The notes below the pieces were generated by a model. That model saw only the letters and a list, made by a program, of their open reading frames with translations, did no database searches and was not told the DNA's origin. From the NCBI GenBank assembly GCA_030652995.1, contig JAUSAG010000035.1, forward strand, positions 170,725-234,724: DNA of 64,000 nucleotides, read 5' to 3'. Positions 59,660 through 64,000 of this stretch are shown in pieces. A program made the translations under genes and the position numbers. Source of the stretch: Methylotenera sp. Its GTDB lineage: Bacteria > Pseudomonadota > Gammaproteobacteria > Burkholderiales > Methylophilaceae. The first letter of the stretch is position 1. The number at the start of each line of letters is the position of its first letter.

Positions 59660-59869
59660 TCAGTATTGATAAGTTAAATTGCACCTCTGTATATCACGTC
59701 TAAAATTCTTAAAGCTATTGCGATCACTTGGACTGCAAGGCACAGTTAAAAACACCTTCCCTATAGGTGATATTAGCTTCCCGTGCTTACCTCTGTGACT
59801 GAACTGCCAGCCAAGTCGCACTAGTTGAGCAACGTCCTTATTGATATTTTTGTCTGTACTGTATTTCAT
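59660..59869 (-). CDS. HicA-like small RNA-binding protein
   Basis: The 69-residue protein has the HicA-type double-stranded-RNA-binding-like pattern: LVRLGWQFSHRGKHGKLISPIGKVFLTVP, then SPSDRNSFKNFRRDIQR. The histidine in SHRGKHGKL sits where HicA toxins have their catalytic His. It overlaps the viperin stop by 4 bp (ATGA type), so it belongs to the operon. No HicB antitoxin is next to it. It could be a toxin or effector, or an RNA-binding accessory factor of the viperin. The assignment is from pattern only. Confidence 0.65.
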   Translation of the reverse strand: MKYSTDKNINKDVAQLVRLGWQFSHRGKHGKLISPIGKVFLTVPCSPSDRNSFKNFRRDIQRCNLTYQY

Positions 59870-60816
59870 GGTAAAAACTCCCCACGCAGGCCATTCTGAT
59901 AGCGCTTTGCGAATTTTTGTGGAGAAAATCCAGTCTGCGCAAACGCCGCTGCAATTCCTACTTCTTGGATTGGTGAGCTGTATAAATAAGCAGATCCGCC
60001 CAGTGAATTCTGAAAGAAACGGCCTAATGGGTCGATCATGATGTACGAATCGACCATATCCTGATTATCTTCAACTGACATTACAGAAGACAATGCAGCA
60101 TGTCTGGTAACGAACTCTCTGTAATTTTCAGCAGTAATAGATAGTGCATCTGAGATGACTGGAAGAACACGCATCACTTTCCAACGATCTGGGTTGATTA
60201 GTGAAATTAAGACACTCACATCCTCATGCATGTTGATTGCATTGACAACAGTGTTGATCTTGATTGATATGGCGGGATTTGCTTTGCGTGCAAGCCTTAT
60301 TGTTTCCACAACATCACGAACAGGCTTTACATTACCTTTTTGGCTGACCCTGCCAATTAAGCTATTAGTAGTTATATTAGATGAGTCAAGGCTGACGCCT
60401 AGGCATGACAAGTGAGGTGCGATTGCAGTTATACGTTGGGCATCAAGCAGACTTCCGTTTGTGATTAGGGATACCTTGAAGCCCAGCTGTTTTGCTTTTG
60501 AGATGACAAAATCCAACCGCTCTTTAAGTAAAGTCGGCTCACCACCAGCAATACTCAGTCGAACATTCTTCCAGTCCATGATATGTGCGAGTGGATTAGC
60601 CGAATTTGACGGTCTAAAAAAATCATAAAGGCTATTTAGTAAACGTGCCGTACCGTCCTGATCACGATGAAGCTCCTTGCTTGAATCTGGTTTATTCCAT
60701 GCTGCGTAGCAATACTTGCAACTGTAATTACATGCCTCAATAAGATGCCAATTAATAACCAGATCTTCAACAAAAGGACGAATTTGCACCTCATCGTTAC
60801 GATGATTATTTTTCAT
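59866..60816 (-). CDS. Prokaryotic viperin (radical SAM ddhNTP synthase)
   Basis: The 316-residue radical SAM protein has the CxxxCxxC cluster motif C29-C33-C36 in ACNYSCKYC, and the SAM motif GGEP (91-94). It matches viperin along its whole length: NGSL (120-123), SLIGR (152-156), KINTVVNAINMHEDV (186-200), NPDRWKV (208-214), DSYIMIDPLGRFF (256-268) and a C-terminal GFSPQKFAKR. Viperins dehydrate CTP or other NTPs to 3'-deoxy-3',4'-didehydro forms that terminate viral transcription. Prokaryotic viperins protect against phage. AGGAG lies 7 bases before the start. Confidence 0.93.
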   Translation of the reverse strand: MKNNHRNDEVQIRPFVEDLVINWHLIEACNYSCKYCYAAWNKPDSSKELHRDQDGTARLLNSLYDFFRPSNSANPLAHIMDWKNVRLSIAGGEPTLLKERLDFVISKAKQLGFKVSLITNGSLLDAQRITAIAPHLSCLGVSLDSSNITTNSLIGRVSQKGNVKPVRDVVETIRLARKANPAISIKINTVVNAINMHEDVSVLISLINPDRWKVMRVLPVISDALSITAENYREFVTRHAALSSVMSVEDNQDMVDSYIMIDPLGRFFQNSLGGSAYLYSSPIQEVGIAAAFAQTGFSPQKFAKRYQNGLRGEFLP

Positions 60817-60837
60817 GTTTATCTCCTGAACTAGTAG

Positions 60838-62685
60838 TTAGCTGTTTAGTTCAGCGAGGTAACAAACACGAAATCCAACTTTTAGGTGATTGTTCTTCCC
60901 AACATAGGACGCTTCAAAGAGTTCTCTTTCCAAGGGGCCGCGACCCAATGCTATACCACTGGCAGTACACGCTACGGGGGCGTGAATATTGCCAGGCGCA
61001 GACCCTCTATAGTCACCAAGCCACTCACCAAATGTAAGAGAAGACAAAAATTCCAAGCCCTGTTCGTTGTTAACCCAACACAGGTCTGGCTTAAAACGGG
61101 TGAAGTAATGTGGAAGATAGGTAGGAGATGCAAGCACATTTCCTTCAACGCTTATAGCTTCAACTGAATGGCTCTTGGCTATAGGCCCTAGAGCCTCGAT
61201 AGCACTTCTGGACGGAGAAATTTCACGCCATTCATCTATCATTAGCAGGCGAATGGGCAGTCCGGTTTCTTTCTCAAGGTATTTGCAGTAGGCAATCGCA
61301 TCAAACCATGTCACGCATACTGGCAGGTCAACTGGATCTTTTATGTTCATTTCAGGCAGGGAGTACCAATCATGGCTCGTCAGTTTTGACTTTTCTTCAC
61401 GCCGCTCTGCCCATTCTAAATGATAGAAGCGCAAGAACTCATCGATTGTAACTAAATTAGATACCATCAAACATTTGTTTGAAACTGCATGAGGTGTAAA
61501 TTTATAGTCGCGGGGAGCACTTTTTTGTTTAGGACGACTGAAGTTTTTATTAGTAGCAATTAGGTAACGCTCTACAATTGCATTTTCACCTGGGTAGTTG
61601 CCTAAGTTGCCGCCATTATTGTAGTGATGATGTTCAGCAAGATGTTTTAATTGTTCCAGCCAAATATCTTTTTTATAGTGCAGATGTGTTTGAATGGATT
61701 TATCACCTAGTGCCTTGGGGAGTTCATCTGAACTGAAAATAGGATATAAATCATTTCCTGAGAATGGTTGATTGCGTTGACCTTTTACTACCCAATCAAA
61801 ACGGCCGCTAGCATCTTTTAAAAAAACCAAATTGCCGTTGAAACGAATAACATCAAACCAGCCACTATCTGAATAATCAATTACCTCACGAAAAATCTTG
61901 AATAGCTCACGTCTCTCATTAAGATCCTCCTCATTCGCATTGTAGAGTTGCACTTCTTCTGGGTTTACTATTGGATGGACAAGTGAATCACCCAGTAAGT
62001 TGAATATGGTGGACACTTCCCAATTAAAGGCATTAAGTACCAACTCTTGAGCTGTCATATCCAGATAGTCAGGGGTATCATCGGTCCAATCATCAAGGCG
62101 ATCGGCGCGAATTACAATTTGATTGCGATGAGTGGAAGCGAACTTAATTTGCTCTGATACAGACAGTGAATAAAATTTCACGTTATTGGTGAGTCTTGAC
62201 GCTGCATATTGCAAATCAAGCAGGCCGTAGCCTCTTGCAGCGAACATGTGATTGCCTACACCAGTGAATAAGCGTTTAGGCAAAGGTCTCCCTGAATTAA
62301 AAAAACGATCAGCAATTTGACGGGCATTTAGTGCAGATCGAGGCGGAGCATTATTCCAGTCAATAAGATTTGATGGCTCACGAAGATTATGGTCTGCCAT
62401 GAACTCGGCAAGTTGAGGTTCAATCTCGAGGAGCCAATGTTCATAAGAGTCTGCACCGAGTGAAACTACTAAGTTATTGAGTAAATCCTTAATCTTGTAA
62501 CTTGGATTCGAAATCTTTTCACCAGTTTTTTGACGTGCAGATCTTAGTTTATTTACAGCATCTTTGATATGTTCGCTATGAAGACCTGCAATAGGAATAT
62601 CCCAATAAAGATTACTATCTGTAGCAGGTTTTTGAACGAGAAGAGTTGGTGAGCGCATAGAGCGCAGTAGATGTTTGTTACTCAT
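60838..62685 (-). CDS. Viperin-linked protein with C-terminal FGE-sulfatase (SUMF1-like) domain
   Basis: The 615-residue protein is first in the viperin operon; the viperin follows 21 bp later. The C-terminal third (about 400-612) has a formylglycine-generating-enzyme-type C-lectin fold: VTWFDAIAYCKYLEKETGLPIRLLMIDEWRE from 458, FGEWLGDYRG from 552 and VGFRVCY near 603. The usual FGE active-site cysteine pair is not evident, so this is probably a binding domain and not an FGE enzyme. The first 400 residues contain no family I recognise; they are mostly helical, with YLDMTAQELVLNAFNWEVSTIFNLLG near 215-240. A ribosome binding site GGAGA precedes the ATG. Confidence 0.7.
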   Translation of the reverse strand: MSNKHLLRSMRSPTLLVQKPATDSNLYWDIPIAGLHSEHIKDAVNKLRSARQKTGEKISNPSYKIKDLLNNLVVSLGADSYEHWLLEIEPQLAEFMADHNLREPSNLIDWNNAPPRSALNARQIADRFFNSGRPLPKRLFTGVGNHMFAARGYGLLDLQYAASRLTNNVKFYSLSVSEQIKFASTHRNQIVIRADRLDDWTDDTPDYLDMTAQELVLNAFNWEVSTIFNLLGDSLVHPIVNPEEVQLYNANEEDLNERRELFKIFREVIDYSDSGWFDVIRFNGNLVFLKDASGRFDWVVKGQRNQPFSGNDLYPIFSSDELPKALGDKSIQTHLHYKKDIWLEQLKHLAEHHHYNNGGNLGNYPGENAIVERYLIATNKNFSRPKQKSAPRDYKFTPHAVSNKCLMVSNLVTIDEFLRFYHLEWAERREEKSKLTSHDWYSLPEMNIKDPVDLPVCVTWFDAIAYCKYLEKETGLPIRLLMIDEWREISPSRSAIEALGPIAKSHSVEAISVEGNVLASPTYLPHYFTRFKPDLCWVNNEQGLEFLSSLTFGEWLGDYRGSAPGNIHAPVACTASGIALGRGPLERELFEASYVGKNNHLKVGFRVCYLAELNS

Positions 62686-63156
62686 GAATATCTCCAGGCC
62701 TACCTCAGCATAAGCTGTAATGCACGAAAGAATTCGTACTGTCTTACGCAGGCAAGCTAAAAAGTTAATTTCGCTAATTTTGATCTGGAGATAAAGCTAG
62801 AAATCATGAAGATTTCTTGGATTTTTTTGATTAGCAAAGACAGTCATGCTAATCGTGGTAATCCACACGCACTCTATGCTACTCCCTTGCATATTTGAAA
62901 GTCAACAAATTTTGGTGCGCTAATTAATATTTTTGTTGTCTGCTCTTGGCCGAAAGTACTCATTGACGTTGCTAAAATGTGTGACCGCTTAGTCCCCCCG
63001 TTGACGTCATTTAGCCTAGATTTTTAGTATCAACAAATGGTGGTTAAGTACAAATTTGTGAATGGCGGCTTTGTGGCAATCAGGTTTTAACACGCCAAGT
63101 TGTAACGAGACATACTGTAATTAAGTGCGTCCAACTGCAACATCCCCAAAGCTGAC
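62686..63156. other. Non-coding region upstream of the viperin operon
   Basis: About 470 bp without a gene. It must contain the promoter of the minus-strand operon. I see no confident -35/-10 pair, no repeat longer than 12 bp and no tRNA. Base composition is AT-rich near the operon and more even towards the attC-like palindrome. Confidence 0.5.
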
Positions 63157-63216
63157 GGTCAACGTTTGAGGTGAGAGGCGCGCGGTAGCGCGTCCTGCTT
63201 GACCTATTGGTTAGGG
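63157..63216 (+). repeat. attC-like imperfect palindrome next to brnA
   Basis: A 60-bp imperfect palindrome starts with GGTCAAC and ends with GTTAGGG, so it carries the AAC and GTT cores of integron attC sites. Inside lie TTTGAG/CTTGAC-like arms and a GC-rich centre (GGCGCGC, GCGCGTCC). The outer R-box consensus is imperfect (GGTCAAC for RYYYAAC, GTTAGGG for GTTRRRY). The palindrome runs over the brnA stop. No integrase gene is nearby. Confidence 0.35.
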
Positions 63217-63435
63217 TGCTGCTTGCCAAGAAATATCAATTTTTCTATGATGAGCAGCACAATCTCGTAAATATAAATTAATAAGACTTTGATAAGGCAT
63301 GCCAGCCTCATCTGCCATTTGTTTAAAATAGCCAATGACATCCTCGCCTAGTCGCATCGTGACTGGCTTTTTGAGCTTAGTCGCATAAGGATTTTTACGA
63401 GATTTCATCGTTGATAAATCATATTCAGTTTTCAT
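63211..63435 (-). CDS. brnA: BrnA-like antitoxin
   Basis: The 74-residue protein has a ribbon-helix-helix region: KPVTMRLGEDVIGYFKQMADEAGMPYQSLINLYLRDCA. BrnA antitoxins bind BrnT and repress the operon. The start overlaps brnT by 4 bp, the usual arrangement. The stop lies within the attC-like palindrome. Confidence 0.92.
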   Translation of the reverse strand: MKTEYDLSTMKSRKNPYATKLKKPVTMRLGEDVIGYFKQMADEAGMPYQSLINLYLRDCAAHHRKIDISWQAAP

Positions 63436-63719
63436 GGCTTAATTCCTTGATAATATTTTCCTTCGTTTTTTGTGGCTTTTCTAGCTGAGATTATTCGGAT
63501 GGTGCTGCCTTGGCTTCGCTCGCAATGGCAAACAATTAAAAGACGTGCTTCATCGCTAAAGCCAAGCATCAAAAACCTATCTTCTGGCTCAGAGCTATCT
63601 TCGTCAAAGAATTGCACGGCAAATTCATCGTAGAAAACGGATTGAGCTTCTTCAAACGAAACACCATGCTTCTTTTGATTTGATGCTGCTTTAACTGTAT
63701 CCCACTCAAATTTAATCAT
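63432..63719 (-). CDS. brnT: BrnT-like ribonuclease toxin
   Basis: The 95-residue protein matches the BrnT family throughout: FEWDTVKAASNQKKHGVSFEEAQSVFYDEF, then EDRFLMLGFSDEARLLIVCHCER, and the C-terminal IRIISARKATKNE. BrnT cleaves RNA and is neutralised by BrnA, encoded immediately downstream. Unlike the remnant at 30.1-30.2 kb, this copy is complete. Confidence 0.93.
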   Translation of the reverse strand: MIKFEWDTVKAASNQKKHGVSFEEAQSVFYDEFAVQFFDEDSSEPEDRFLMLGFSDEARLLIVCHCERSQGSTIRIISARKATKNEGKYYQGIKP

Positions 63720-63787
63720 AAATACATTGTATGTACATTATGAAAATAGTCAAGAAGCCCTAACGAATTAAGATACCGTCTTACCTG

Positions 63788-64000
63788 TCAAGCATTCTTA
63801 ACAGCATAATTAGCATCAAAGGGTTTGCCTGATTTCAGCACCCCGTAAATAATATGCAGCAACTTACGCATTACCGCGCCAATAATCAGCATATTCGATT
63901 TACCCGCTTTCTTCAATCGTTGTGCAAACTCTTTAATAATCGGGTTATAACGTTTTGCCACAATTGCAGGCATATACAACGCTTTTCTGATCGTCGCATT
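63788..64000 (-). CDS. IS110-family transposase, C-terminal part (cut by window end)
   Basis: The frame runs off the end of the window; 70 codons are visible. ATIRKALYMPAIVAKRYNPIIKEF, then GAVMRKLLHIIYGVLKSGKPFD is the C-terminal end of the IS110/IS1111 Transposase_20 domain. These elements encode DEDD-type enzymes that use a bridge RNA from the element's end. Whether the element is complete cannot be seen. Confidence 0.85.
   Translation of the reverse strand, partial: NATIRKALYMPAIVAKRYNPIIKEFAQRLKKAGKSNMLIIGAVMRKLLHIIYGVLKSGKPFDANYAVKNA

Noticed and set aside
60838..61500. FGE/C-lectin fold at the C-terminus as a diversity-generating retroelement target
   Set aside because: DGR target proteins have this fold, but no reverse transcriptase, Avd or adenine-substituted template repeat is seen within the window, and the protein is in a viperin operon.

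Overview
The window is a continuous stretch of bacterial chromosome with a moderately AT-rich, gene-dense backbone. It suggests a betaproteobacterium, most likely a methylotroph of the Methylophilaceae (Methylotenera-like). This is inferred from several things: a HisA/HisF-like gene of the kind found in C1 cofactor loci, EarP with an Arg32-type elongation factor P, the order kdsDC-lptCAB-rpoN-hpf-hprK-rapZ-PTS, pilMNOPQ-aroKB, and protein similarity recognised by eye. No rRNA or tRNA gene and no CRISPR array was seen.

Layout. 0-4.3 kb: end of a HisA-like gene, earP, efp, rpiA and an MltF-type lytic transglycosylase. 4.3-10.4 kb (minus strand): a PLD-like gene remnant, serS, rarA, lolA, ftsK. 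10.5-12.9 kb (plus): dps, trxB, an Smr-domain gene, a small [2Fe-2S] protein. 13-20 kb (minus): a DUF1348 protein, an MsbA-like ABC exporter, ispF, ispD, a TnpB (IS200/IS605) remnant, an HDOD protein, mtgA, aroE, a rhodanese. 20-25 kb (plus): glnA behind a sigma-54 promoter with two NtrC-type sites, a DUF4124 protein, ntrB and ntrC. 25-27.2 kb: remnant of an integrated phage-like element (Rep fragment plus tyrosine recombinase). 27.3-32.2 kb: a porin, several toxin-antitoxin modules, dgt, and three copies of a 19-bp palindromic repeat. 32.3-39.4 kb (minus): pilM-N-O-P-Q and aroK-aroB. 39.6-42.1 kb: PBP1a. 42.1-55.7 kb (minus): xthA, prlC, a DUF4870 protein, the PTS-Ntr/RapZ/HprK set, hpf, rpoN, lptBAC, kdsC, kdsD. 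56-59.1 kb (plus): a CPA2 antiporter and a ThiO-like oxidase. 59.1-64 kb: an accessory island.

The main discovery candidate is in the last island (59.6-62.7 kb, minus strand). It is a compact three-gene operon: a 615-residue protein with a C-terminal FGE-sulfatase (SUMF1-like) domain, a clear prokaryotic viperin, and a 69-residue HicA-like protein that overlaps the viperin stop by 4 bp. Viperins make 3'-deoxy-3',4'-didehydro nucleotides that block viral RNA polymerases. The two partner genes are not, as far as I know, established viperin partners, so this may be an undescribed antiphage arrangement. It is flanked by a probable MITE, an attC-like palindrome, a BrnT/BrnA pair and an IS110-family transposase end.

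Functional threads. Nitrogen control is well represented: RpoN, NtrB/NtrC, glnA with matching sites, and the PTS-Ntr phosphorelay. Envelope biogenesis is the other theme: LPS transport and Kdo synthesis, LolA, PBP1a, MtgA, MltF and the type IV pilus secretin complex. Two short IS200/IS605-type TnpB tails sit directly against the start codons of ispD and aroK and appear to carry their ribosome binding sites.
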